Assembly: GCA_017521325.1 (NCBI GenBank)
Contig: JAFXCV010000049.1
Location: 37,266 to 101,265 of the forward strand
Source of the DNA: Oscillospiraceae bacterium
Lineage (GTDB): Bacteria; Bacillota; Clostridia; Oscillospirales; Ruminococcaceae
Reading direction: 5' to 3'
Length of the DNA: 64,000 bases
This document shows positions 49,194 through 57,901 of the stretch, piece by piece; the stretch's first letter is position 1; every line of letters starts with the position of its first letter. The notes beneath the pieces are model-generated. The model saw only the letters and a list, made by a program, of their open reading frames with translations. It ran no database searches and was not told the origin of the DNA. A program made the position numbers and the translations under genes.

Positions 49194-49796
49194 TCAAATT
49201 TCATTGCGGTTTTCGAGCGCCTTGTACAGGGTAACTTCGTCCGCAAATTCCAGCATGCCGCCAACAGGCAGACCGAATGCAAGTCGGGTCACCGTCACGC
49301 CAAGGGGCTTGAGCAGCTGGGAAACATACGCCGCTGTGGCATCGCCCTCTACAGTGGGATTGGTTGCCATGATGACCTCGGAAACGCCGCCTGCCTGCAC
49401 ACGACGCAGGAGTGAGCGGATCTTCAGATCATCGGGCAGAACGCCACGCAGGGGGGAGATCAGCCCATGCAGCACATGGTAGGTACCCCTGTATTCGCCT
49501 GTTCGCTCGAAAGCGGCAATATCCTTGGGGGTTTCCACCACACAGATGGTGCTGCGGTCACGGTTCTCGTCCTCGCAGACGGGGCAAAGTTCCTGATCCG
49601 TGAGATTCTCGCAGCAGCTGCAGTAGTGAACGGTTTTTTTGGCATTGCGCAGTGCCTGCGCAAATTCCTCCACATCCGCCGCCTCCATCGACATCACATG
49701 ATAAGCAAGCCGGGCAGCGGTTTTCATCCCGATACCCGGCAATTTTGCAAACTGTTCTGTCAAAATGACAAGGGGCAGAGCGTCATGCGCCGCCAT
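49194..49796 (-). CDS. recR: Recombination mediator protein RecR
   Basis: A 200-residue RecR with the usual order: helix-hairpin-helix (LPGIGMKTAARLAYHV, about 19-34), a four-cysteine zinc finger (CSCCENLTDQELCPVC, about 59-74), a Toprim domain starting ICVVETPKDIAAFE (about 84) with EVIMATNPTVEGDATA near 141, and the Walker-B-like end FGLPVGGMLEFADEVTL. RecR acts with RecF and RecO to load RecA at gaps. It begins two bases after the ybaB stop and is probably translationally coupled. Confidence 0.96.
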   Translation of the reverse strand: MAAHDALPLVILTEQFAKLPGIGMKTAARLAYHVMSMEAADVEEFAQALRNAKKTVHYCSCCENLTDQELCPVCEDENRDRSTICVVETPKDIAAFERTGEYRGTYHVLHGLISPLRGVLPDDLKIRSLLRRVQAGGVSEVIMATNPTVEGDATAAYVSQLLKPLGVTVTRLAFGLPVGGMLEFADEVTLYKALENRNEI

Positions 49797-49798
49797 TC

Positions 49799-50146
49799 TT
49801 AGAACAAGCCGGGCAGGGAAACGCCGCCGGTGATCTTGCTCATTTCGTCCTCAGTGGTCTGCTCAACCTGATTTACAGCCTCATTCACTGCGCTGATGAT
49901 CAGATCCTGCAGCATCTCGATATCCTCAGCATCTACAACCTCGGGCTTGATGTTCAGGGACTTGATGGTCTTCTTACCGGTTACAACAACCTCAACTGCG
50001 CCGCCGCCAGCGGTTGCAGTAAACTCACGAGCCTCGATATCCTCCTGCAGCTCGGTGATCTGATCCTGCATCTTCTGTGCCTGACGGATCATGGAATTCA
50101 TGTTCTGAGCGCCGCCGCCCAGGTTCTTCGGTACTCTTGCTTTCAT
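49799..50146 (-). CDS. ybaB: YbaB/EbfC nucleoid-associated protein
   Basis: A 115-residue YbaB-family protein that binds DNA as a homodimer. Visible blocks are QNMNSMIRQAQKMQDQI, the FTATAGGGAVEVVVTGKKTI strand region (about 42-61), and PEVVDAEDIEMLQDLIISAVNEA. It is always placed between dnaX and recR in Firmicutes, as it is here. Confidence 0.95.
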   Translation of the reverse strand: MKARVPKNLGGGAQNMNSMIRQAQKMQDQITELQEDIEAREFTATAGGGAVEVVVTGKKTIKSLNIKPEVVDAEDIEMLQDLIISAVNEAVNQVEQTTEDEMSKITGGVSLPGLF

Positions 50147-50207
50147 AACAAATACTCCTTTTTTATTAGTTCATTTTGATCAGAACCGCCCATGCAGGCA
50201 GTTCCGT

Positions 50208-51806
<1,599 letters not shown>

Positions 51807-51844
51807 AGCGCTTCCTCCGGTTTCGTCGATGCTTCCTTAAAAAA

Positions 51845-51970
51845 ATTCGGAACATAGGTGTGCAGGCTTGCTGCGGCACATCAAACAATCCGCTTAATGC
51901 TGCTCGGTTCCCCGCCTGACATGGTTCACGGTGCTTCATTGCACAGGGCCCGCACACCTATATTCCGAAT
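51845..51970 (-). ncRNA. ffs: Signal recognition particle RNA (small bacterial form)
   Basis: On the minus strand the ends ATTCGGAATATAGGTGTGC and its partner (51845-51863) form a long closing stem with one mismatch. The apical hairpin carries the diagnostic domain IV sequence GTCAGG-CGG-GGAA-CCG-AGCAGC, with the GGAA tetraloop that binds Ffh. The RNA is about 120 nt, without room for an Alu domain. SRP RNA directs ribosomes making membrane proteins to the membrane. As in Bacillus it lies just upstream of dnaX. The exact ends are inferred from the stem. Confidence 0.92.
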
Positions 51971-52003
51971 GTACCGACATCTTTTCAGTACTCACATGGA
52001 TTT

Positions 52004-52032
52004 ATTATAGCACAGTTTCAGAAAAATTGCAA
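52004..52032 (-). promoter_or_regulatory. Promoter of the SRP RNA
   Basis: On the minus strand TTGCAA, a 17-bp spacer and TATAAT (complement of ATTATA at 52004-52009); a start near 51997 fits the RNA. Confidence 0.75.
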
Positions 52033-52154
52033 GTGCTGACTGCATTTTTTCTTCCAGACGATTTTGATTTGTGCATCTCGTTCGGTTTCAAAATATGAAT
52101 CTTGTACAACATCAACAAAAATTGTGAACTTTTATATTTCAATGGGAAAATCAC

Positions 52155-52183
52155 TTGTAAACCTTTGGAATTTCTGGTATAAT
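52155..52183 (+). promoter_or_regulatory. Orphan promoter of a putative small RNA
   Basis: TTGTAA (52155-52160), a 17-bp spacer and TATAAT (52178-52183), facing the 3' end of a convergent gene with no coding frame downstream. Confidence 0.6.
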
Positions 52184-52189
52184 TAGATT

Positions 52190-52270
52190 AGAAAATTATT
52201 TCTAACCTCTTTCTCTTATTTTTTACCGAAAAAGACATGGTGTTTCCACTATGTCTTTTTCTGTTTTTTC
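52190..52270 (+). ncRNA. Putative small RNA with its own promoter and terminator
   Basis: From the promoter at 52155-52183 the transcript would start near 52190. It contains a pyrimidine-rich stretch (AACCTCTTTCTCTTATTTTT, about 52204-52223) and ends in a strong terminator: GAAAAAGACAT (52228-52238) with its exact complement (52251-52261), an inner GGTG/CACT extension and the tail TGTTTTTTC. There is no coding frame with a ribosome site. Function unknown; the single-stranded CU-rich stretch could bind mRNA ribosome sites, which is only a suggestion. Confidence 0.5.
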
Positions 52271-52277
52271 AGCAAAA

Positions 52278-52305
52278 AATCCTGCCGCCATCTGGCGGCA
52301 GGATT
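52278..52305 (-). terminator. Terminator after the SCP2-domain gene
   Basis: AATCCTGCCGCCA (52278-52290) and its complement (52293-52305) form a perfect stem, with six T residues on the minus strand. Confidence 0.85.
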
Positions 52306-52331
52306 GCGATATCGAAATTTCATCGGAGAAC

Positions 52332-52958
52332 TTATGCCTCAGCCTTGTCCTCGGACTTCTTGGACTTGCTTGCAGTCTTCTTTGCAGCAGGCTTCTTTTC
52401 AGCAGTTTCTGTCTTCTTGGTTCTTGTGCATCTGCGCTTTGCGGGAGCCTCAACAGCAGGTGCTTCAGCAGCGGGAGCCACTGCGGCAATCACCTCGGCA
52501 GCTTCTTCCTTAGCGGCAGCCTTCTTGGTGGTCTTCTTTGCGGTGGGCTTCTTTTCAGCGGCAGTCTTCTTTGCAGCGGGCTTCTTTTCCGCAGCAGCTT
52601 TCTTTGCGGCAGGCTTTCTGGTCTTCTTCACAGGCAGCTGTGCAAATACTGCGCTGAGCATTGTCATCTTGTCAACGTTGCCCTCGAAATAAACAGTGCC
52701 GTCTGCAATTGCCTGCTCGATGTTCAGCTTGCCTGCCATCACAGCGAGGAGGGATTCCTCAGAAGCTGCAACCAGAGCATCTCTGTCATTGTAGTCGTAA
52801 GGCTCAACATTCAGCTTGCCCTCAGCGGCTTCGATATAGAAAATGCCCTCAGCTTCGCCCGTTACGTTCACCTGTACAGCGATATGCTCGCTGATTGCGG
52901 ATGCGTCAACAGCGGTCAGGGTATCCTTTACGTTTTTCACCAGTTCATGATAAGTCAT
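52332..52958 (-). CDS. SCP2 sterol-binding-domain protein with histone-H1-like lysine/alanine tail
   Basis: The 208-residue protein has two parts. Residues 1 to about 105 form an SCP2-like lipid-binding domain (MTYHELVKNVKDTL, IFYIEAAEGKLNVEPYDYND, LLAVMAGKLNIEQAIADGTVYFEG). Residues about 108-208 are a disordered tail of repeated AAKKTAAEKKPTAKK-type units, resembling eukaryotic histone H1 and bacterial Hc1-like proteins, interrupted by an Ala/Glu-rich part. SCP2 domains bind acyl chains or sterol-like lipids; a lysine-rich tail could bind nucleic acid or acidic polymers. An in-frame GTG four codons upstream exists, but ATG 52958 has the correct spacing from AAAGGTGAG. Confidence 0.7.
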   Translation of the reverse strand: MTYHELVKNVKDTLTAVDASAISEHIAVQVNVTGEAEGIFYIEAAEGKLNVEPYDYNDRDALVAASEESLLAVMAGKLNIEQAIADGTVYFEGNVDKMTMLSAVFAQLPVKKTRKPAAKKAAAEKKPAAKKTAAEKKPTAKKTTKKAAAKEEAAEVIAAVAPAAEAPAVEAPAKRRCTRTKKTETAEKKPAAKKTASKSKKSEDKAEA

Positions 52959-53038
52959 GCTTCTTCTCACCTTTCTGTATTTCGGGCGTTCCGTATTAGA
53001 AACACCTCTTTATTGAAATTTTCGCTTGTTATGGATAT

Positions 53039-53067
53039 ATTATAGCGTAACATGCGGAATTCGTCAA
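53039..53067 (-). promoter_or_regulatory. Promoter of the SCP2-domain gene
   Basis: On the minus strand TTGACG, a 17-bp spacer and TATAAT (complement of ATTATA at 53039-53044), about 80 bp upstream of the start codon. Confidence 0.65.
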
Positions 53068-53264
53068 TGAAAATTGCGAAATTTCCGCATTTAACACAAG
53101 TTTGCAATGTAATTTCCGCATAATTTTAGACAAAGAGTGCATAGATTTTGCAGTGTGTAAAATCCTGCCGGATTATCCCAGAATACCGCAGAAATTCTCA
53201 CGCAAAGAAGCGTTTGAACAGGAAATTTATGAGCCCCCGACATAAGCGGGGGACCCAGGAAACA

Positions 53265-53933
53265 CTATTGCAGTTTTTTCAGAATTTCAGAAAGACTTTC
53301 GCCCCATACCGTGCAGATTTTCTGCATCTCCTGCCATTCCTCCGGCAGCGATGCCGCATCGTACACGCCGGCAGTCAGAAATCCTGCGGATACAGCCGTC
53401 TGCACGCAGTGCAAGGCATCCTCCACCACGAGTGTTTCCTGCGGGGTGGTGCCAAGCATTTTCGCCGAACGCAGGTACATCTCGGGCGTGGATTTTCCGC
53501 CCTCGACATCCTCCCCCGTCAGCACAAATTGCATACGGTCGGCAAGTCCCAAGCGTTTCAGCGCTGCCCATGCGGAATTGCGGTAGGTCGCCGTTGCAAT
53601 TCCGTAGAAAATTCCCTGTGCATCCAGTGCATCGAGAAATTCCGTCACATGGGGCTTAAGGGGGATCGTTTCCCTGTAGGCGGTTTCCGCCATTTCCTCA
53701 ATGCGGCGTATCACCCGCTGCGGCGTATGGGGCATGGAAAACTCACGAATGAAATATTCCGCCCATTCCGTAATGCTCATTTTGCCCACAATCTCGGAAA
53801 TATTCTCCGGCGGTGTGATGCCGTTTTCCGTCAGGAACTGCAGGTCGATCTCATGCCACAGCGGCATGGAATCCAGAAGCGTTCCGTCAAGATCGAGGAT
53901 CACCCCACGGATATTCCCAAGAATCAAACTCAT
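53265..53933 (-). CDS. HAD-superfamily phosphatase (beta-phosphoglucomutase-like)
   Basis: A 222-residue HAD hydrolase. Motif I is VILDLDGTLLDSMP (nucleophile Asp14, general acid Asp16), motif II is the Thr of GIATATYRNS near 112, motif III is the Lys of GGKSTPEMYL near 146, and motif IV is VVEDALHCVQTAV near 170. The cap domain (about 22-85) is of the beta-phosphoglucomutase type. The substrate is probably a small phosphate ester. The start overlaps the tmcAL stop by four bases, so the two genes are co-translated. Confidence 0.88.
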   Translation of the reverse strand: MSLILGNIRGVILDLDGTLLDSMPLWHEIDLQFLTENGITPPENISEIVGKMSITEWAEYFIREFSMPHTPQRVIRRIEEMAETAYRETIPLKPHVTEFLDALDAQGIFYGIATATYRNSAWAALKRLGLADRMQFVLTGEDVEGGKSTPEMYLRSAKMLGTTPQETLVVEDALHCVQTAVSAGFLTAGVYDAASLPEEWQEMQKICTVWGESLSEILKKLQ

Positions 53934-55132
53934 TTCGTCACCTCGGGAACGATCTTCATGCGGAACTCCTGCTCTGCCGAGAACATTTTCTCCACGGAAA
54001 GTCCGTAGACATCCGTCGCACGCTCCTCCAGACGCACAAATTTATTGGCAAGTCTGCCCTCTTCGCTGAGCTTTGCAAGGGAAGTACCGATCGGGATGCG
54101 GCTCTTTTTCTTGGCATAGCCCATCAGCTCCCTGCCTCTCTCGTTAAAGGCGATGACTCTTGCATACGGCGGATAGTAGCGCAGATCCTCCCTGCGGATG
54201 CCGATTGCTGCCGCCATCATGATGCGGCGGATACGGGACATGGTAAAGCACCTTGCCTTCACGCCGGCGAGCAGCTCATCCCAACTGTTGGCGTGTCTTG
54301 CGGCATAAATGCGGTTTTGAAGCGATTCGTTCACATCCGGCAGCTCCAGCAGCTCCTCGGGCTGCATGGTGCGGATGCGGTGCAGAATCAGGCGTTCGAG
54401 CCTGCGCACATCGGCGATTTTTCCCTCGCTTGTACGCTGTGCGATGAGCTTTGCGGTATCCTCCGGCACATAGTCCAGATACGCCATATCGCCCTCCGCA
54501 ACGGATTTGCGGACAAAGCTTGCACTTGCATACATATCGCTCGGCTCCATGCTGTCATGGATCACGCACTGTCTTTCAATTGTGAAGGGCTTGAAGCCTG
54601 CATTAACCTTGTGCATCGCCTTCATATATTCAATTGCCAGCATATTGTTCGGGTCGTGCATCATGCCTGCCACCTTATTGCCGTAACGCTGACGCACGAT
54701 CTCCCAGAGTGCCGCAGGGTAGGAATCGCCCTGACGCATGCGGTCACGGATGCGATCGAGGTACTGCTGCGTGGTGGAAAGGGATGCCTCCGTCAGAAGC
54801 TCCAGACATTCCAGATCGCTGCAGGAGCTGCCGAAGCTCAACTCATCAACGATACCGAGGTTGTTCAGAATGGACACCGCACCCGTTGCATACAGCTCGG
54901 CGGATGCATTAGAAAATGCCACGGGCAGCTCAATGACCAGATCCACGCCGTGGTGGATCGCAAGCTTTGCACGGTCAAATTTGTCCAGCAGCGCAACGTC
55001 GCCACGCTGTACAAAATTGCTGCTGAGCAGTCCGATGATGTGTGTTGCACCGTTTTCACGGGTCTTGCGGATGTGATGCACATGTCCGTTGTGCATGGGG
55101 TTGTATTCGCAGATGATGGCACTGACTTTCAT
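53930..55132 (-). CDS. tmcAL: tRNA(Met) cytidine acetate ligase
   Basis: A 400-residue nucleotidyltransferase-like enzyme that activates acetate and acetylates the wobble cytidine of elongator tRNA-Met in bacteria of the Bacillus/Clostridium type. The HxGH-type motif is YNPMHNGHVHHI (about 10-21), followed by SSNFVQRGDVALLDKFDRAK (about 41-60), a typical TmcAL block, and PNNMLAIEY and SASFVRKSV further on. The ATG at 55132 with GAAAGGAG was chosen; an in-frame start 27 bases earlier lacks a site. Confidence 0.92.
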   Translation of the reverse strand: MKVSAIICEYNPMHNGHVHHIRKTRENGATHIIGLLSSNFVQRGDVALLDKFDRAKLAIHHGVDLVIELPVAFSNASAELYATGAVSILNNLGIVDELSFGSSCSDLECLELLTEASLSTTQQYLDRIRDRMRQGDSYPAALWEIVRQRYGNKVAGMMHDPNNMLAIEYMKAMHKVNAGFKPFTIERQCVIHDSMEPSDMYASASFVRKSVAEGDMAYLDYVPEDTAKLIAQRTSEGKIADVRRLERLILHRIRTMQPEELLELPDVNESLQNRIYAARHANSWDELLAGVKARCFTMSRIRRIMMAAAIGIRREDLRYYPPYARVIAFNERGRELMGYAKKKSRIPIGTSLAKLSEEGRLANKFVRLEERATDVYGLSVEKMFSAEQEFRMKIVPEVTK

Positions 55133-55245
55133 ATTGGTTTCTCCTTTTCTTTCGGGCACTTGCCCCTTTTTGCTGATTTTCGGCGTATTCCTGCGGATGC
55201 AGGAACAAAGTGGTATAATTTTTTTCTAAAAAATCGAAAAAAGAC

Positions 55246-55273
55246 TTGCTTTTTTTCTAAAAAAGTATATAAT
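55246..55273 (+). promoter_or_regulatory. Promoter of ackA
   Basis: TTGCTT (55246-55251), a 16-bp spacer and TATAAT (55268-55273). The leader has an AAAGGAACG ribosome site ahead of the ATG at 55337. Confidence 0.6.
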
Positions 55274-55336
55274 AAAATGGTAATGCCTTTTTGGGCTATC
55301 AAATCAATTATTTTTTATCGAAAGGAACGATTGTAT

Positions 55337-56536
55337 ATGTTGATTCTCGTAGTAAACGCAGGCAGCTCCTCTCTGAAGTACCAGCTTCTGGACATGAAGG
55401 ATGAGAGCGTACTTGCAAAGGGTAACTGCGACCGTATCGGTATTGACGGTCATATTTCCCACAAGACATCCGATGGCAGAGTATATGATGCTGACTGCAG
55501 CTTCCCGACACACACAGAGGCATTCATGGAGCTGGTCAAGGTTCTGACTACAGGTGACGCTGCTGTCATCAAGAGCATGGATGAGATCTCCGCTGTTGGT
55601 CATCGTATCGTACAGGGCGCTGAGATATTCTCCGAAACCACACTGGTAACCGATGAGATCATTGATCAGATCGACGAACTCCGTGAGCTGGCTCCCGTAC
55701 ATAACCATGCACATGCGCTCGCTCTGCGTGCCTGCAAGCAGGTTCTGCCGGAGAGCGTTCCGCAGGCTGTTGTATTTGACACTGCATTCCACCAGACAAT
55801 GCCCGAAAAGGCTTATATGTTCGGTTTCCCGTATGAGGATTATGAGCAGTATCATGTTCGTAAGTACGGCTTCCACGGTACATCCCATCGTTTCGTATCC
55901 GCTGCACTTGCAAAGGCAATGGGCAAGGATGCAAAGGAACTGAAGATCGTATCCTGCCACCTGGGCAACGGTTCTTCCATTACTGCTGTAGACGGCGGCA
56001 AGTCCGTAGACACCACCATGGGCTTCACACCCCTCGACGGCGTACTGATGGGTACCAGAACCGGTGCGGTTGACCCGTCCGCAGTCACCTTCCTGATGGA
56101 AAAGCACGGCTTCACACCTGCTGAAATGTCCGACTACATGAACAAGAAGTCCGGTTTCCTGGGCGTATCCGGCGTTGGCTCCGACAACCGTGATGTAACT
56201 GCTGCTGCAGAAGAGGGCAACAAGAGAGCAAAGCTGTCCAAGGACATGCTGGTATACGAGATCAAGAAGTACATCGGTGCATTTGCAGCTGCAATGAACG
56301 GTCTGGATGCAGTTCTGTTCACAGGCGGTATCGGCGAGAATGCTCCCGACGTTCGTGAAGCAGTTTGCTCCGACATGGACGTGCTGGGCATCAAGATTGA
56401 CGCTGTTGCAAATGCAGGCGTTAAGGGCAAGCTCGCAAAGGTTTCCCAGTCCGACTCCAGAGTTCAGGTTTGGGTTGTTCCGACAAACGAGGAACTGCTC
56501 ATTGCCCGTGACACACTGGCACTCGTAACAAAGTAA
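55337..56536 (+). CDS. ackA: Acetate kinase
   Basis: A 399-residue acetokinase that makes ATP and acetate from acetyl phosphate, a key energy step in fermentation. Signatures are VNAGSSSLKYQL (residues 6-17), GHRIVQGAE (about 88), FDTAFHQTMP (about 147), FHGTSHRFV (about 178), CHLGNGSSI (about 207), GFTPLDGVLMGTRTGAVDP and TGGIGENAP. Codon use is strongly biased, as in highly expressed genes (AAG, GGC/GGT, GCA, CTG dominate). A long open frame in the same phase upstream runs through the antisense of tmcAL and is not part of the gene. The usual partner pta is not adjacent. Confidence 0.97.
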   Translation: MLILVVNAGSSSLKYQLLDMKDESVLAKGNCDRIGIDGHISHKTSDGRVYDADCSFPTHTEAFMELVKVLTTGDAAVIKSMDEISAVGHRIVQGAEIFSETTLVTDEIIDQIDELRELAPVHNHAHALALRACKQVLPESVPQAVVFDTAFHQTMPEKAYMFGFPYEDYEQYHVRKYGFHGTSHRFVSAALAKAMGKDAKELKIVSCHLGNGSSITAVDGGKSVDTTMGFTPLDGVLMGTRTGAVDPSAVTFLMEKHGFTPAEMSDYMNKKSGFLGVSGVGSDNRDVTAAAEEGNKRAKLSKDMLVYEIKKYIGAFAAAMNGLDAVLFTGGIGENAPDVREAVCSDMDVLGIKIDAVANAGVKGKLAKVSQSDSRVQVWVVPTNEELLIARDTLALVTK

Positions 56537-56597
56537 ACGGCTTGTATATCCATTATAACACCTAAAGCAAGGAATTGCAAGAGATTTCTTTGAAATC

Positions 56598-56617
56598 CGA
56601 CAAAATACAGCACACCG
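56598..56617. repeat. First copy of a partly duplicated terminator sequence
   Basis: CGACAAAATACAGCACACCG here is matched at 56775-56795 (CGACAAAATGCAGCGCACCC) on the other side of a C-rich element. The second copy continues into a good terminator; this one, with GATGCGCT following at 56624, seems a decayed version. Confidence 0.55.
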
Positions 56618-56673
56618 TATTTTGATGCGCTCAGGCTTTAGAAAAGTTCTTTTTCTGGGGATAGCATCTTAGA

Positions 56674-56766
56674 GCTTGCCCCCACCCCAACCCCTCCCCC
56701 AGGGGAGGGATTATATTTTGAGGGTACTGCGTACCCTCAACCCGCCAAAGGGTACGCCCTTTGCAA
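56674..56766. repeat. C-rich interspersed element (56.7 kb copy)
   Basis: It contains CCCCCACCCCAACCCCTCCC, the hairpin partner CAGGGGAGGG, GAGGGTACTGCGTACCCTC (an inner hairpin) and CCGCCAAAGGGTACGCCCTT. It is the closest relative of the 19.3 kb copy. The stretch 56537-56833 between ackA and cdd holds only this element and the terminator at 56785. Confidence 0.7.
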
Positions 56767-56784
56767 CCATTTCACGACAAAATG

Positions 56785-56815
56785 CAGCGCACCCGAAATC
56801 AGGTGCGCTGTTTTT
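56785..56815 (+). terminator. Terminator hairpin directly ahead of the cdd ribosome site
   Basis: CAGCGCACC (56785-56793) and GGTGCGCTG (56802-56810) form a stem followed by five T residues. It lies only six bases before the GGGGAGG site of cdd. Confidence 0.75.
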
Positions 56816-56833
56816 AAAAGGGGAGGTTTGATC

Positions 56834-57217
56834 ATGGACGAAAAAGTACTGATGCTGGCAGCGATGGCTGCAAGGGAGCATGCCCACTGCAAGTATTCCG
56901 GATTTGCGGTCGGTGCGGCACTTCTGACGGATGACGGGCAGATCTACACGGGCTGCAACGTCGAAAATGCGTCCTATTCGCTGGGCTGCTGTGCAGAGCG
57001 CACGGCGATTTTCAAGGCGGTTTCGGACGGAAAACGGGAATTCTCCGCAATTGCCATCTGCGGCGCACCGAAGGGCGATGAGCCGGATGCGCCATGCATT
57101 CCGTGCGGTGCGTGTTTGCAGGTCATGGCGGAATTCTGCGGCGATGATTTCCCGATTGTGCTTTCCGATGGGGTGCATGTGCTGAAGGAGTTTTTGCCGG
57201 TGAGGTTTACGTTATAA
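56834..57217 (+). CDS. cdd: Cytidine deaminase
   Basis: A 127-residue homotetrameric-type enzyme that deaminates cytidine and deoxycytidine to uridine forms in pyrimidine salvage. The zinc site is CCAERTA (about residues 52-58, with catalytic Glu55) and PCGACLQVM (about 91-99). CNVENASYSLG (about 41-51) binds the nucleoside. The start follows GGGGAGGTTTG. No promoter is evident between the upstream terminator hairpin and the ribosome site, so the gene is either read through it or attenuated. Confidence 0.95.
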   Translation: MDEKVLMLAAMAAREHAHCKYSGFAVGAALLTDDGQIYTGCNVENASYSLGCCAERTAIFKAVSDGKREFSAIAICGAPKGDEPDAPCIPCGACLQVMAEFCGDDFPIVLSDGVHVLKEFLPVRFTL

Positions 57218-57220
57218 AAA

Positions 57221-57255
57221 ACGCAGGAACGGTTTTCGCCGTTCCTGCGTTTTTT
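57221..57255. terminator. Bidirectional terminator after cdd
   Basis: ACGCAGGAACGG (57221-57232) and its complement (57239-57250) form a 12-bp stem with A-runs before and T-runs after, between convergent gene ends. Confidence 0.85.
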
Positions 57256-57265
57256 TACCATAGAT

Positions 57266-57784
57266 TTATTTGCCAAAATAGCAGTTCTTGCTTGCATCAA
57301 TGCTCCACATAATGCACTTGCCTGCATTGATGAAGTTTTTGGCTGTACTGTTGTACATTTGACGTTTGATTCTAATCTTATAACCACTGTATCCGCCTTT
57401 TAGTGTAAGCTTGCTGCCACTGTTAACTGTGTAAGTACCCACATATGCACCGGATGTTGAATAAACCTGCACTGACATCGTTCCGCCACTTTTCCATCCC
57501 ATACCATCAAAAGTGCACATTTTCACCTTGGGTGTCTTGTAATAGGTCTGACCTCTCCAGTTTCTCCCAGTGTTTGCCTTGATATAGGTCCATCCCGTCC
57601 AGCTTGTGCCACCATTGTTAAAATATCCCTTACGCACATCAGCTGCATTTGCCTCAATCTCCACTGTCTGTACGATACTGCTAGATTCCTGCAAATCCTG
57701 TGGCAACACCTTAGGTACAGCCATCGCTGAAAGCATCATCATACCTGCAAGTGCGATTCCCATTGTTCTGCTTCTTTTTTTCAT
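57266..57784 (-). CDS. Secreted protein of unknown function
   Basis: I do not recognise this 172-residue protein. It has a signal peptide (about residues 1-23, MKKRSRTMGIALAGMMMLSA), a short Glu/Ser linker ending EANAADV, and a compact beta-rich domain with many aromatic residues (GGTSWTGWTYIKANTGRNWR; SGAYVGTYTVNSGSKLTLKG). Two Cys are near residues 100 and 155. The composition is AT-richer than the neighbours, suggesting acquisition. It is divergent from the XRE gene, and its promoter at 57843-57871 overlaps two operator-like sites, so that regulator probably represses it. Confidence 0.6.
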   Translation of the reverse strand: MKKRSRTMGIALAGMMMLSAMAVPKVLPQDLQESSSIVQTVEIEANAADVRKGYFNNGGTSWTGWTYIKANTGRNWRGQTYYKTPKVKMCTFDGMGWKSGGTMSVQVYSTSGAYVGTYTVNSGSKLTLKGGYSGYKIRIKRQMYNSTAKNFINAGKCIMWSIDASKNCYFGK

Positions 57785-57820
57785 ACAAATCCCTCCTGAA
57801 AAATAACTACTTCTTCGTTT

Positions 57821-57838
57821 TTAACGGTTGCCCGTTAA
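57821..57838. promoter_or_regulatory. Operator-like palindrome at the start site of the secreted-protein gene
   Basis: TTAACGG-TTGC-CCGTTAA is a perfect 7-bp palindrome with a 4-bp centre. It covers the predicted transcription start of the minus-strand gene. A related sequence lies at 57868-57885. Confidence 0.55.
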
Positions 57839-57842
57839 CTGA

Positions 57843-57871
57843 ATTATATCACAAGATTTATCAAAAGTCAA
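57843..57871 (-). promoter_or_regulatory. Promoter of the secreted-protein gene
   Basis: On the minus strand TTGACT, a 17-bp spacer and TATAAT (complement of ATTATA at 57843-57848). The -35 overlaps the second operator-like site. Confidence 0.65.
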
Positions 57872-57885
57872 CGGTTCGCCGACAA
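57868..57885. promoter_or_regulatory. Second operator-like site over the -35 box
   Basis: TCAACGGTTCGCCGACAA matches the palindrome at 57821-57838 at 13 of 18 positions, including the AACGGTT half. Confidence 0.4.
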
Positions 57886-57901
57886 TTATTTTTCATAAAA
57901 A

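Noticed and set aside
54293..55336. Possible 348-codon N-terminal extension of ackA
   Set aside because: The extension is antisense to tmcAL. AckA starts normally at MLILVVNAGSSSLKY, which has its own ribosome site and promoter.
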